From NCBI RefSeq assembly GCF_000002235.5, contig NW_022145594.1:16928501-16992500 (forward strand): a stretch of 64,000 nucleotides of DNA. Direction: 5' to 3'. Within the stretch, counting starts at the first letter, position 1; each line of letters opens with the position of its first letter. The stretch is from Strongylocentrotus purpuratus. Lineage: Eukaryota > Echinodermata > Echinoidea > Camarodonta > Strongylocentrotidae. The notes below the pieces were generated by a model. The model searched no databases and was not told the DNA's origin. It was given only the letters and a program-made list of their open reading frames with translations. This document shows, one piece after another, positions 36,181 through 47,926 of the stretch. The translations under genes were made by a program, and so were the position numbers.

Positions 36181-38960
36181 ATATTTTTTTTTTTTTCTCT
36201 ATTTATCCTCTTTCGAGGGACTTTATTTGTTCATATCATAAAATAACAGCTATTTACAACAGTGTTTAAATACAAAATTCATGCAATTGTAACATATCAT
36301 ACATAGTACAGAACATGAAACTAATGTGACATAATCACTAACTAAAATAATGAAAACATTTTTGTAACTTTTGTAACTTCGTTTGTATCGAATTTCTTTT
36401 GATTACATTTCATATTGAGATAGGTGCGAATTTCCACCTTTAATTCTTTTATCAAATATACAGCATGTTTCCTGTGCTTTTCACTTCCAAAACATTCTCT
36501 AATATAGTTCCTATAGATAATAAACTGAGCGAAGTTTAAAATAAGATTGACAAGATTCATTTCTCTTCTCTCTATTTCATAACCTATTAAAAGAATTTCT
36601 TCGTTCAAAAGGATTTTAAAATTAAACAAAGTATCAATTAATTTGGATACAATCTTCCAAAAAAGCGAAACCTTCTTGCAAGCCAGGAGAAGGTGGTTAG
36701 TTGTGTCTGGAATCTTACATATATCACATAGATTATTATTTTTAATCTTCCATTTACATAAATTGTCTTTACTGGGCAATATTCTATGAAGATATTTAAA
36801 ATTAAACTGCTTAATTCTGTTGTCATTTATAAAGTAAAATTTATAATGGAGCAACGTTTTCCAGTTAAACTCATTGGGTAAATCAAAATAAGCGTTCCAA
36901 AAATAAATGCACGGCAGATTCTGTCTATTTTTTACTAACATCAAATTATAATAGTGTTTGGCTTTCATGACCGCTACATCAATGGAGTCACCTGTTACTA
37001 TTTCTATTGTACTGGATTCCACTGCAGACGGTGGACTATTTACATATTGTAACCTATTACGTAATTTCTGCAACCAAAAATTCGGGAATGCACTTTTTAA
37101 CTTTGCCAATTTGAAGGCGGAAAGTAATTCATTTTCTTGAAAATTAATACAAATAGAATCAACTTCTTTCCAGATACCGTTAACTAAGACTTGTTTCACT
37201 TTAAAAATATTGTTTCTCATCCAGTTTGGAAAATACAATAACTCATTCATAGCTTTAATATTGCTATTATACCAAATCATTTCATTTTCAATATCTGTTA
37301 CTTTAAACATATCAATATATTTTAATTCAGCCCAAGAACAAAACATGTCAACATAAAAGTTAGGCAACTGTTTTTTTCTACAAATACGATACATATCGCT
37401 CTTTTTGCAATTAAAATGCAAACAAAGTGGCAAATCCCCAATTTTCTTGATCCAATATTTAAACAAAATTTTCCAAGCACTTTGTTCATCTCTTAAATAT
37501 TTATGAATCCATGAAAGACGGAGTGACCGGCATTTTGACTCTAAGTCGATCATTCCCAACCCCCCTTCTACTTCAGGATTGTGACAGATGTTTCGTTTCA
37601 CCTTTTCTGTTTTTGAATTCCATAAAAATGTGTAAGCCAGTTTATTTATACGTTTAATTATTTTAGAAGGGATCGGAACTGCCGTGGCAGTATGTACTAT
37701 CTGAGACATAACTAAATGTTTAATCACAACAACTTTTCCGTACAATGTAAGTTTTCTCATTTTCCATAAATCCAAGGTATTCTTTATTTTCTCTACTTTA
37801 CTTTCCCAGTTTAAATTTTGAACGTCAAAAGAATTTTTACCTACATAAATACCAAGACATTTTATAGGGTCTTCAGTGAAATGTAAATCTTCAACTTCAT
37901 CGTCATTTATATTAAGTTTCATAAGATTTGATTTGGTCCAGTTAATTTTTGGTCCCGCATGCGCTCCAAACAGTTCTACTTCTTTCATTATTTCTTTAAC
38001 AAATTTTACAGATCTAGTAATAATCGTCGTATCGTCTGCATATTGAACGATACGTATATCTTTAAAATCAGCTTGATCTTCATTGAAGTCTGGGACTTGG
38101 ATTCCCTCTATTTTGGCGTTTTGTTTAATTCTTTTCCCTAAAACCTCTGCAATTATTATAAATAAAAGTGGAGAAAGTGGGCAACCTTGCCTAACGCCTC
38201 TTTCTATTGCAAATTTGTCGGATATCCAACCAAAATTTAAGACACGACCATGAGCACCATTATATAACGTTTCAATCCATCTTAAAAACGAATCTTTAAA
38301 TTTAAGTTCCCGTAACAAGGACAATAAAAAAACATGACCAATGGTATCGAACGCCTTTTTAAAATCCAAGAACATCATAACAACTGGTTTGTTTGCAAAA
38401 AGACAATAATCAATAGTATCCTGAATTAGTCTGGTACATTCAGATGCAGAGCGGTTTTTTAAAAAACCAGCCTGATCCTGTGATACAAGTTTATATATAA
38501 CTTTCTGTAATCGTATTGAAAGAATGCGAGCTGCAAGTTTATAATCAATGTTTAACAGCGAAATAGGTCGCCAATTATCTAAAACATTTTTGTTACCTTT
38601 CTTATATAATAGAGTAAGGATAGCTTGACTTTGTGTGCACGACAATTGTTGTTTGTCGTAACCCTCATTCAGACTGTCAATTACCATATGTTTGATATCC
38701 CCCCAAAAGCATTTATAAAAATTCAACACTGAGTCCATCGCTTCCAGGTGATTTGTTCATCTTCATTGACTTCAGTGCTTCCCAGCATTCATTCTCTGTG
38801 ATTTTTCCCTCACATAAATTTGCATCTTCTTCATTCAAAACATTTAAGTTGATATCAGATACGTATTCTTTAAATCCAGCCTCGGTATTATTTCCCTTAT
38901 TATTTCCCTTTGCGAAAATATGGCACACGACAATATACTCTACAATATATGATACACATG
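36181..38960 (-). mobile_element. Tx1/L1-like LINE, 5'-truncated, nearly open ORF2
   Basis: A frame at 36,342-38,738 encodes a reverse transcriptase with WRPISLLNIDYK, FLDFKKAFDT, GVRQGCPLSPLLF and active site QYADD. Further on are KCLGIYVG and a C-terminal Cys/His cluster CDIC....TNHLLLAC. These fit the L1/Tx1 group. One extra T in a T-run near 38,720 separates it from the upstream frame, which ends MKMNKSPGSDGL. The endonuclease is missing. The 3' end has AATAAA, a CCTCGAAAGAGG stem-loop and an A-tail (T-run at 36,184-36,195). Confidence 0.9.
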
Positions 38961-39569
38961 ATTTATAATATTTCGCAGTACGATATAAAAGAGATAATAA
39001 GTATGACACTTTATTCTCCAATAAAACTATTCCGTATAGAAAATTTAAAACCGAGGTTGAGTTCTGGTTGACAAAGTATGAATCGTATACTTTCTCGAAT
39101 TCATTCCTTCCTGAAATGGTATCACAGAAACAATGACCAATAGTCGTATCGTTCTTGAAATGGTTCTGTATTTCAAATAAGACCAAACTACGGATTCGTG
39201 TAGTCCCAGTTACTCATGATTGTGTAAAATGAATGTCGTTCATTGCTGTACCTTACAGCGAAATTTTAGTCAGCAGTGAAATACTTTAGATATTTCCGAA
39301 ACCTTCCTATTTCTTTTTATTTCTAAAGAACCATTCAGAATGAATTCTAAACAGTTTCTATTAAAATGAAATTGCTTAACCATAATTTAATATTACGAAC
39401 AGTTGTGAAAACGTAGTCATATAATGAAATTTAATTTTTGATAAACATTTAATAAACTGGTCGTGGCGCATGAATTGTTAATTTGTGACATATTCATTCG
39501 TTCGTTTATATCATAATTTTATGATAGAGTGTATCTCCCTGTCACTATCTATAATTTATGAAATCAGAG
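38961..39569. other. Intergenic DNA, nothing recognised
   Basis: AT-rich sequence flanking the LINE 5' truncation. No gene or repeat was assigned. Confidence 0.45.
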
Positions 39570-39850
39570 GAAGTGATGTCGTGGTTCAGGGGATACGTCA
39601 ACGGACAGTAGATAACATAGCTGGCAGTTCGATTCGCGCCGGGCAATAATATCGTTTGAAAAGGCATTATTCTACGTTTGTCACTCTCCACCCAAGTGAA
39701 GTAATTGGGTGCGCAGTAGGTAAGAATTCCTTGAATAATTTAGAGCCTTATCGCAGCGGCTCAGCTACAACCTGGGTAATACTATGCTACTTTGTATTAA
39801 GCGCTGTAGAGTACATCGGTAAAGAAGCTGCGCCATATAAATAGACATAA
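39570..39850 (+). mobile_element. tRNA-derived SINE
   Basis: The head has GTCGTGGTTCAGGGGATACG (A-box region) and GGCAGTTCGATTC (B-box like). The body ends AAGCGCTGTAGAGTACATCG and GCGCCATATAAATAGACATA, a 3' module common to invertebrate SINEs. Confidence 0.7.
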
Positions 39851-39888
39851 ATATTGCTTGTTATTGTTTCTTGTTCAAACACTATCAT

Positions 39889-40322
39889 AATCACGGAAGA
39901 GGTTTACGGTACACCATGTGTAAAGTCCTCGAGGGACTGAGGAAAGTGGGTAGAAAATAGAAGTGAGATGGAAAGGCGAGAAAGTGGAGGTTGGAAGGAA
40001 GAGTATCTTTCGGAAGTGAGTATAGTCCTGAAAAGGACTGTAAACCAGAAAGTTGTAGGAGGGATGAGGGGTTTGAGTAGAAGACTGGATTGAGTTGGAG
40101 AGTTGAGTAGGCGAGTAGAGTTGCAGAGCAGGAGCAGGAGAGTAGACTCGACGTTTCGGACAGGTTGACTGTCCGTCTTCAGGACTATACTCACTTCCGA
40201 AAGATACTCTTCCTTCCAACCTCCACTTTCTCGCCTTTCCATCTCACTTCTATTTTCTACCCACTTTCCTCAGTCCCTCGAGGACTTTACACATGGTGTA
40301 CCGTAAACCTCTTCCGTGATTA
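39889..40322. repeat. Large inverted repeat, 144-bp arms, 146-bp spacer
   Basis: 39,889-40,032 is almost perfectly inverted at 40,179-40,322 (outer end AATCACGGAAGAGGTTTACG). The spacer is a purine-rich sequence with no obvious repeat. The arms make matching frames on both strands, which are artefacts. Confidence 0.9.
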
Positions 40323-40472
40323 TTCATACCACCATGCAAACCTTCAAACATCATCAAACACTATCATGTACTTATATCAATGTATCTTGAATATCTGAAT
40401 TGCAAATGCAATCAAGAAGTATGATAAACCTAATGACAAACTGTCCTTCAGTATCAGCAATTTTTAAAATGT

Positions 40473-41280
40473 CTAACTGGAGGGTTCCAGTGTATAGTAA
40501 TGTCGTCCTTCAACATCCTCAACATTTCTATTGACTCGTTCTTTATCGTTTTCTTCTTTTATCTTGGCACAAGATTCCACAAAAGTAGTTTTTGGATATG
40601 TCCCTGCAGGAGTGACGCCGTATGTAATACTTGTACAGTCTAGGTCTGTTGCATCCTTATCTTCGGAAGTGTTATAAAAATAATACGGATTATCAGACAT
40701 TGGACGATCTGCTGTTGGTTCAGATGAGCCTTCCTTTTGTGTGCTGTCATTCTGTAGGTTCATCTTTGGCGAACCTGACTGTTCAATACTATTACAGCTG
40801 ACTTGACCTTTAGTGTCTCCTCTGACATGGGCTTGCAGATCGCGAACGTCGTTGTCGTCAACGTGTCTCGTTCTGTTGTCTCTGTAATGCTTCATAGCCA
40901 TCTTTTTCCACTGGAGATTTCCATTGGCTTGATGCAAATGCATCTGTTCTTCCTTGTCATATTTGAAGGTTCGTAAAGGTTGTTAAACATCAAGGTGGTA
41001 TCATCTATTGTATCATATGTCGATGTTCGTTGTTCATCAATTTGTTCAAGCGAATGCGACTTCGAAGCGGTCCTTTCAATGGTGGATTTACAAGTATGTC
41101 TATATGAACAACGTCACTTCCGGAGGGCTGATAGAGGATATTGAATATCATGTTAGGGTCATCAACTTCACTGTATGATGTGTCACGCATGTTATTGCCC
41201 CTTAGAGCTGTGTTAGGGGAAGTGCTGGCTGCAACGGACTCTGATTGGGCAGTGGTGTGGCGCCCTGGCTTGTCAATGGG
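40473..41280 (-). CDS. Receptor cytoplasmic tail extension, frame-broken
   Basis: Downstream of the tail stop at 41,202 the same strand still encodes tail-like sequence in three successive frames. These read DTSYSEVDDPNMIFNILYQPS, then STYDTIDDTTLMFNNLYEPS, then KYDKEEQMHLHQ... to a stop at 40,473. Two blocks (DDPNMIFNILYQPS and DDTTLMFNNLYEPS) are related to each other. SYSEV fits the ITSM pattern TxYxxV, and NPYY and HYYTL are also present. Three single-base shifts would separate these frames if they form one exon. They could be real decay, assembly errors or unseen splicing. Confidence 0.5.
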
Positions 41281-41916
41281 TCAGCATCATTATTAGGGTT
41301 GATGTTCATGTTGTCAAGTTCTTCATACTCGCTCTCACCGAGACTACCCTGCTTGCGAAGGACTCCCATGTCTCTGGACGGCCGCGGGGTTATCACGGTT
41401 TCATACAGATTGATGTCCGTGTCTATCGAGCTCCGATGTTGCGCTTCAAAAGTAGATCGAAACTGATCGAAATCCGCACCCTCCCTACCACCCACGTCTC
41501 CTTCTGAAACATTCTGCCCTCTCCTTTGGTCAGAATTCCCCCAGCGTGACAGAGTCGTGTAAGGTAACTGTTGAATGCTCCGAACTTCCCCAATCCTTAG
41601 CGAAGCATAACCTTCGTTGTCGACATCTACAAGTTCCGTAGTACTGATGCCAGTATTTGGGCGCCCTCTAGGGCTACTTGATCCTGTAGCTGTTATTGGA
41701 CGTCCTGTTATGCCTTCGCCCAGAGCCAGATAACGTGATTCGTCCGTTTCAACGGATTGCATCCTACCTAGGTCGAGTCCGATATAGGAATCGTTGTTGT
41801 TCCCGACTGTGCCCCTGGTGTCCTTTGTAAAGCATATATTATAAATATTGCCTATGCAGTCGTAGGTTGGTGTGTCAAGCGATGATGTATCAGGGGACTT
41901 CCTCAATTGTCTTCTT
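41202..41916 (-). CDS. CTLD/CCP receptor, cytoplasmic tail exon
   Basis: This exon follows the transmembrane exon, starting in phase 2 after a GTCAACAG acceptor, and codes for 237 residues to a stop. It begins with a basic juxtamembrane stretch (RRRQLRK). Seven YxxL/I/V motifs follow: YDCI, YIGL, YLAL, YASL, YTTL, YETV and YEEL. SRYLAL, LPYTTL and SEYEEL fit the ITIM pattern (S/I/V/L)xYxx(L/I/V). In known receptors such motifs recruit SH2 phosphatases or adaptors once phosphorylated. Signalling here is inference. There is no enzymatic domain. Confidence 0.78.
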
Positions 41917-42305
41917 CTGTTGACCGAATGGACAATTCAAAGAATAACATATGGATGAGTTGATATCTCTCTATCAATGACGAATAACTGATAAAATTAA
42001 CATTAAAAAATACCATAACTACCTTATACATAGCACCAAAATGGGCAACCTCTTCGATATCGTATGAAAAGAAAAAAATGAATATACGTCCTTTCTAGGA
42101 ATGGCAACAAATAAGATATACAATTGCTTTTCCTCTTGTTCTCATCAGAGTAAATAGAACGAATGAACCGAAAGCCGATATCAGAAAATGCTAGCTTAAG
42201 TAACAATGCTATCGTTAAAGCTATTTACACCTATTCACAATTATTACAGCACTAATACCGATGTAAATTAATTAATTTAGTCTCAAATGCGCAATGCTTG
42301 GACCT

Positions 42306-42439
42306 GGGACCCGTTTCACAAAGCCTGTTTTCAATGACAAATGACAAAAATCAGTGATAATCGATCAGAAGCAAGGATTTCACTAGCTTGTAACAAAAAC
42401 TGTCATTTGTTACCGATGAACATTTTTGTGAAATAGGGC
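42306..42439. mobile_element. ~140-bp MITE in a receptor intron
   Basis: GGGACCCGTTTCACAAAGCC ... CAGAAGCAAGGATTTCACTA ... TTGTGAAATAGGG matches the family at 34,926 and 35,215. Confidence 0.7.
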
Positions 42440-42939
42440 ATAGATATTGTATTTCTTGTATTGTCATCGACAGGCCTTAATTTAAGATTTCACGTTTCAG
42501 TTTAAAGTCATATCATACCAAATGTACTCCCACTTTAACGTAATTGTATGCTTAATTTATATCATTTAAATGTAAGAAACTAGCGAAACGAATACACTAC
42601 TCGATTCACCAATTTCACACGTCACGGAAGTATACTGTAACTTTTATTAATTGTAATCCATAAGCAATCTTATGAATACTTCACAGTAGTAAGCCGTGTA
42701 CTCTAAAAAAAAAACGTGTACTCTCATAACCCCACTTGTGGTATGATGTGATGTGGTTTGATGGGAAATGTGGTGATATAATGTGATGTTATGTGATCTT
42801 AGCTGCTGCGTGTATAGTCCATCTTACATAAGGAATGCACAGAGTTTCAAACTGTGACTATTTCATAATACGGAACAGTATACTACCGTGTGACAGGTGA
42901 ATCTGGTTATGAAATTGTATAAAGGCATATTTTCCTTAC

Positions 42940-43015
42940 CTCCAGACTACTATACAGATGATAACAATGGCAATAATGACGACTGCAAAAACAGATCCAA
43001 TTGGTATCATAAAAT
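42940..43015 (-). CDS. CTLD/CCP receptor, transmembrane exon
   Basis: This 76-bp exon lies between the acceptor TTTACAG and the donor TGGAG|GTAAGG. Entered in phase 1 from the stalk exon it reads FMIPIGSVFAVVIIAIVIIC then IVVWR. That is one hydrophobic helix of about 22 residues followed by a basic residue, a standard stop-transfer signal. It makes the protein type I, with the lectin and sushi domains outside the cell. It leaves in phase 2, matching the tail exon. Confidence 0.88.
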
Positions 43016-43220
43016 CTGTAAATTGTAAAAGAAGAAAATAGCAATTTCATTACATTAGCCCTTGCTTAGGCCTATAGATTATTATACCAGACAGTTTAAA
43101 AAGAAGGAAACACGTGTTTCTAAGTTTGAAATCAGCGGTCCAATGGCTTGAGGTAAATAAGTGTTAACGCTTCAGCCAAAGCGCTAGCTCATCACAGTGA
43201 GTTCCGACCCCGGAATCTCT

Positions 43221-43588
43221 CGTCTACGAGACCACTGCCCAACAATGGAACTGATCTAAGCGTTTTTTGTATTGGATTACAACTTGGTTTTTATATAAAT
43301 GATTTAGTTTAATTTGTATTTGTACAGAATAAGGATTATGATTTAATACATGTAGTTGGCATCTAAACCACAGGTATTAAAGCACAACGCCAATTCAGGC
43401 AATTCTCGTCTACGAGACCACTGCCCAACAATGGAACTGATCTAAGCGTTTTTTGTATTGGATTACAACTTGGTTTTTATATAAATGATTTAGTTTAATT
43501 TGTATTTGTACAAAATAAGGATTATGATTTAATACATGTAGTTGGCATCTAAACCACGGGTATTAAAGCACAACGCCAGTTCAGGCAC
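43221..43588. repeat. 186-bp local tandem duplication
   Basis: From CGTCTACGAGACCACTGCCC (43,221) the sequence repeats at 43,407 with very few changes. It includes a SINE-like fragment on its left edge and lies in the intron between stalk and transmembrane exons. Confidence 0.85.
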
Positions 43589-43685
43589 CCCTTTAATACG
43601 TTCAACGGTTCTCTTGTTTCCCTGTAATACATTGTTCGTGAAATCGATGTTCATATTCGGCACTAATGGCAAGGTATTCATTTAC

Positions 43686-43871
43686 TTTTGAAAGAAGAGG
43701 AGGCAGGAGAAGACATTGATGTTTGTCGAGTTGTTGTGAGAGAAGCTGAATTAATTTTGGTCTGGGGAGCCGTCGACGTCTCAGGTGATTGAGTAGTAGG
43801 AGTTTGAGTAGTAATATTTGTGGTAGTGATAAGTGTGGTAGGTCTTGTAGTAGTCGGAGCCATTGTGCCTT
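43686..43871 (-). CDS. CTLD/CCP receptor, Thr/Ser/Pro stalk exon
   Basis: This exon runs from the acceptor TTTTCCTCCAG to the donor CAAAA|GTAAAT and encodes 62 residues. They are dominated by Thr, Ser and Pro (MAPTTTRPTT ... SSPASSSFK), like an O-glycosylated mucin-type spacer near the membrane. Entry is phase 1, joining the last CCP exon, and exit is phase 1 into the transmembrane exon. Its acceptor lies exactly at the left limit of the 12 kb duplication, so the stalk itself is single copy. Confidence 0.8.
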
Positions 43872-43989
43872 CTGGAGGAAAATGAAAATCAATAATTTCA
43901 ATTACCGACAAATTTCCAACCGTTAATATATGTATATACACAACTTTCATGTGAACGACAGAATTCTGTTTCTCTTTTACCAGTCGAAA

Positions 43990-44733
43990 ATTCAGAGTAC
44001 TATTACATTTGATTCCATTATCTGGTTTAACAATGCAAGGCAAAGTGACAAACAAAAGCTGAGAAGGGTTGTAAAACAACCCAGCAAAATAATGAACCAT
44101 ACTGTTGACCTAGATGAAGTCTGTAAGGAAAGAGTAGTATCTAAGGCCCTATCCATTATGTTTGATCTTACCCACCCCCTTAATGACCAGTACATACACC
44201 CGAGAAGCGGACGAAGATTGAGATCTGTTAAAACAAGAACTAGTCGCCGCATTAATTCATTCATTCCACTTTCCATAAGAGTAGTTAATGAAACCCAGTA
44301 AAGAATAGAGAATGTGAAAACCATGCAAAATACCCTCATTGACATGTTACACGAATATATATATTGTTTTCGTATACTTACTTTACTGTTGTACCCCTAC
44401 TGTTATACCATATCAAGAAATAATTTTTAACACAAAATACCTACTTCAGATTAGAGCATATAAGAATTTTTAAAAATGGAGTGTATGTAAGAAGAAAGAG
44501 AGAAGAAGAAGAAGAAGAAGAAGAAGAAGAAGAAGAAGAAAGAGTATTTAAATGTATATTCATCATGACCATGTATATTATATCACATGTATACGAAAAC
44601 AGGGCCCTATGAATGTCAGTTATATGTTGTTCCTATGTTCATATGTTGAAGCAAGATTGTTCATGTGCATATAAACAATTATCCTTTATGGACACAATAA
44701 AGAAATGAAATGAAATGAAATGAAATGAAATAG
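43990..44733 (+). mobile_element. LINE 3' relic in unit A
   Basis: Holds the C-terminal end of a CR1/L2-type ORF2 (SIIWFNNARQSDKQKLRRVV, HPLNDQYIHPRSGRRLRS, RRINSFIPLSIRVVNE), then a 3' UTR ending AATAAAG and a GAAAT tail. The reverse transcriptase is missing, so it is strongly 5'-truncated. Confidence 0.8.
44500..44541. repeat. GAA microsatellite, unit A
   Basis: About 13 GAA triplets. The paralogous run in unit B is about 15 bases longer. Confidence 0.9.
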
Positions 44734-45681
44734 TTTGCACAAAACTGCCGCTTTCCTTGACAACTAAAGTGCAGTGCTTCGTATGACATCCCACTCTGTC
44801 ATGTGTTTATTTCGTTCTTCTCGTTCTTTCGTTTTTTCACTTTTCCACCCCCCCCCCCCCTCCCTCATAGCCGGTGGTGTAGAGACGGGGGCACTTGTCC
44901 CCAATAAAAATAGAGAACACAAAAACACCCCAAAACATATGAAAAGGTTAGAGAAAAGGGGATAATATGGAAGGGAGCGTCAAAAAATGTCGGAACCCTC
45001 CCACATCCTCTTCCGAATTGGTGTTCTTTAATACATTAAACCGACCCTGTCAGGCCGATATCACCCTCTCACGATGCCCCTGTCCCCTCATAATTAGGAC
45101 CCGCTGCACCCCACTGCCCATTTCCAACCATCTACATTCTCTCTGCTAATTTAAACCACTATGTCACATTGTAAAATTGTTATCAATGGAAACTTGTCGT
45201 GTCAAGAACAATTCAAAACAGAATTCTTGGTTCAATATTTTTATGATATTACTTTCCCCTTTTACATGTATTATAAATATTATAATAGTATTACAGTTAC
45301 ATCATTGAGGTCGATTGACGATATGGAACTCCCGAAATCTTTCGACCAGTCACTGCAGGGTCTAGTGGTTCACACCCGTTCTGGCTTGTCCTCGCCAGTG
45401 TGAAACTGCCACCAGTTCCCCGAGAGAGTGCCGTTAGTAACTTGCTAGAGCTACCGGTACTTACCTACCTTTGCAAGCAGCCTTCATGAAAGTGACGGGG
45501 TCATTGTTGCTTCACGACAAACAGCTACTACTACTACTATACGTACTATTCATATCTGGGAATCGAAAAAGTATGGAGATTTATAGAACTTTTTTGTTTT
45601 CCTTTGACATGGTTTATACTGTCTTGATAAATTCAGTTTTAAAAAAATCGAATGAAGTGATTAGCTGTTCGGTCAGTCTAC

Positions 45682-45857
45682 CTATGCACTGAAAATCTGG
45701 TTGACTCCAATTTGCGTCTGCTTGGCAGTGCGAGAGTGGGTTACCAGAAGCCCCTGACCCTTCGTTACAGGTATAAACTGCAGTCCCTCGGAAGATATGT
45801 GAAATATCCGTGATCAGCGCTTTGAGGACCGCAGGGGTTGATCCCCACATGATATCA
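45682..45857 (-). pseudogene. CCP/sushi exon, cassette A, frameshifted
   Basis: Paralogue of the intact exon at 57,665-57,841. It has four G instead of five in the run after CTGCAGTGATATC...CAA, so the exon is 176 bp and no longer a multiple of three. Entered in the phase used by its neighbours it reads ISCGDQP and reaches a stop nine codons later. The rest of the domain (YTCNEGSG ... CQADANWSQPDFQC) remains recognisable in the other frame. A run-length assembly error is possible. Confidence 0.8.
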
Positions 45858-46339
45858 CTGCAGTGAGAGAAAATTAACATCGGTCACAATTTATCTTAAA
45901 TTAATGTTGCGTATTCTGGTCAGGTCGGGTAATGTAAGGTATTCTTACCTGCTTACCTGATACTGGTACACATGTTATCCAGTACAACCTGTTCATGGTC
46001 GAGTCGTCGGCGGCTTAACCGTCAACCCCACCTTATTTCTGAGGAGGGTGTGAGGACACCCAGCAGGACTAAAGACAAGACCTATCAAAGGGCGGGTGAG
46101 CTCCATGTCAACCAACGGCCATCCTCCGTGGAAAAGATTTAAGCCTTACCATGTATTCTCTAAAATAGTATGCTATGGATAGAGACAGAACAGAAAGAAG
46201 TCATACAGATGAGCTTGGGTCCCTTGCAAGTGATGCATCTGCTTTAGATAGTGCCTAGGATGAGGATAGTGCCCGTTCGAATTGTAAGTCTTCCGAGAAT
46301 GATGGGTTTACACCAAAGCTGCAAGGAAGTGTGGCACTG

Positions 46340-46930
46340 GATAATGGCAGGCTGATCTCTTTGTTTTGTTCAACATCTATTCAGAAATGATTTTCAGAGT
46401 ACTGAATGATGAGGAGGGTATCAAAATAGGAGGTTTGAACAGTAACAACCTGAGGTATGCTGATGACTCTGTAATATTAGCCGAATCGAAAGAGGATCTG
46501 CAGAGACTAGTAGGAAAAGTGAATGATGAAGGGGAACGATTTCGTATGGCAATTTATGTCTCCCAAACTAAGACCATGGTGGTGTCGCGGAAAAAGGAAT
46601 TCCCCCGTGTTAGCTTTCAAATCAATGGCGTATTGCTAGAAAAAGTGAGCAAGTTTGTTTATCTTGGACAGACAGTCACAGAGGATTGAAAATGTTACAA
46701 TGCAATAAAAACAGAGGATTGAAGTTACAAGATCAGTCTTCATGAAAATGGAAAAGATATTATGTTGTAGGAAGATAAACTTTGAGCTGAGATGCAGAAT
46801 CTGTCAATGCTACATTTGGAGTACTCTATCGTATGGAGTCGAAACATGGACCGTATGCAAAGGAACAGAACAAAAGTAAGAGGCATTTGAAATGTGGTTT
46901 TCCCGCAGAATGCTTAAGATGAGCAGGGTG
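46340..46930 (+). mobile_element. RTE-like LINE fragment in unit A
   Basis: Reads LRYADDSVILAESKEDLQRL and VSKFVYLGQTVTED, then in broken frames CYIWSTLSYGVETWT and EMWFSRRMLK. This order fits RTE/BovB-like reverse transcriptases around and after the YADD active site. Both ends are missing and the frame is broken several times. Confidence 0.75.
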
Positions 46931-47229
46931 ATGAAAAGTTAGCATTTGCTTTCGAATTGGTGTTTTGTCATACAACAAAATGATCTAATATTTAGAGAAA
47001 ATCTATTTAATACAAATGTCAACCCTGAGGGAATCGAGAGGGTTTTTTGTTTATATAATAATAATAATAATAATGATAATAATAATAGCCTAATAGTCCA
47101 CTCCAAATCTTATTAAACCGAAACGGAAATTGACTTCGTTGTTTTTAAATGAGTCATAAAGAGGTTTAGAATGTGAAGTGGTAAGGACATTGACGATGTC
47201 TTTCCAGGGTCCATAGTAACTGCCCTTAC

Positions 47230-47415
47230 CTGCACATAAGGGTTTGACACCATCCCAGCTCCCATCGGGTTGGCAAGTGATCTCTGTGGCTCCTTCTAGT
47301 TCGTACCCAGGATCGCAGGAGAACTGAATGACAGCTCCATCTAGGAAGGTGGATCTGTCCCCTGGACTTCTGGTTCCGTGTGATGGAGCTCCACGATCCC
47401 CACATGCTGCGATTC
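47230..47415 (-). CDS. CCP/sushi domain exon, cassette A
   Basis: A 186-bp exon, acceptor TTTATAG, donor GTGCAG|GTAAGG, phase 1 at both ends. It encodes one CCP domain: CGDRGAPSHG, a middle FSCDPGYELEG, then ITCQPDGSWDG and C. The four cysteines and the W are in canonical positions, and the frame is open. It reads CGDR where unit B reads CGDP, the more usual form. Confidence 0.85.
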
Positions 47416-47552
47416 CTATAAATGAATATCATGACCAGTGTTTTTACAACGGATTTTGTTGTTCATTGCACTTTATGGAGTACGTTTTTTTTTCCTTCTG
47501 ATTTACAAGTCGTTTAATGTCCTGTCAATCGTCCAACGATAAAGAGACCAAA

Positions 47553-47735
47553 ACTGGGAGGCGCCATGGCTCCGTGGTAGATCAGTGCTGTCGTAACTGG
47601 GAGGTCCTGGGCTTGAAACCAAGTCGATGCGCTTATGCCCTTTCGTAAGTAATACCCATCACCAAGTCTACGGAGAGGACTTAAAACCGCTCTCTAAACA
47701 GTCACATAGTTGGACATTTCAATCATCCAGTTTTT
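47553..47735 (+). mobile_element. tRNA-derived SINE, unit A intron
   Basis: GGCGCCATGGCTCCGTGGTA, then GGGCTTGAAACCAAGTCGAT, CCCTTTCGTAAG and GGAGAGGACTTAAAACCG match the element at 24,600-24,775. Confidence 0.7.
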
Positions 47736-47926
47736 CATTAACCCCGTCAAAGCCTGAAATGAACTGGATCTTCTTGGGACCACATACGATTCTGTCTACT
47801 TAGCCGGGGTATTATACAACCGTGATCATTGAGAAGGATTGTAGAATCACATCACTGGCCTAGAAGACTAAGAACACTTAAAAATTGATCTGTATCATGT
47901 ATTTCAAATTACAAGCGATTACTCAC

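Noticed and set aside
39875-40398. Matching proteins on both strands near 40 kb
   Set aside because: They arise because the two arms of the inverted repeat encode the same letters. No gene signature.
43930-44301. Host gene on the plus strand with SGRRLRS motif
   Set aside because: The sequence is the C-terminus of a CR1/L2-type LINE with a GAAAT tail. It is not a host gene.
44774-45403. Short plus-strand frames repeated at 56,757-57,386
   Set aside because: Conserved only because the segmental duplication is recent. No splice or domain support.
47226-47432. Minus-strand frame starting MIFIYRNRSMWG (also at 59,198)
   Set aside because: Wrong frame of the CCP exon. The correct frame gives the four-cysteine sushi domain.
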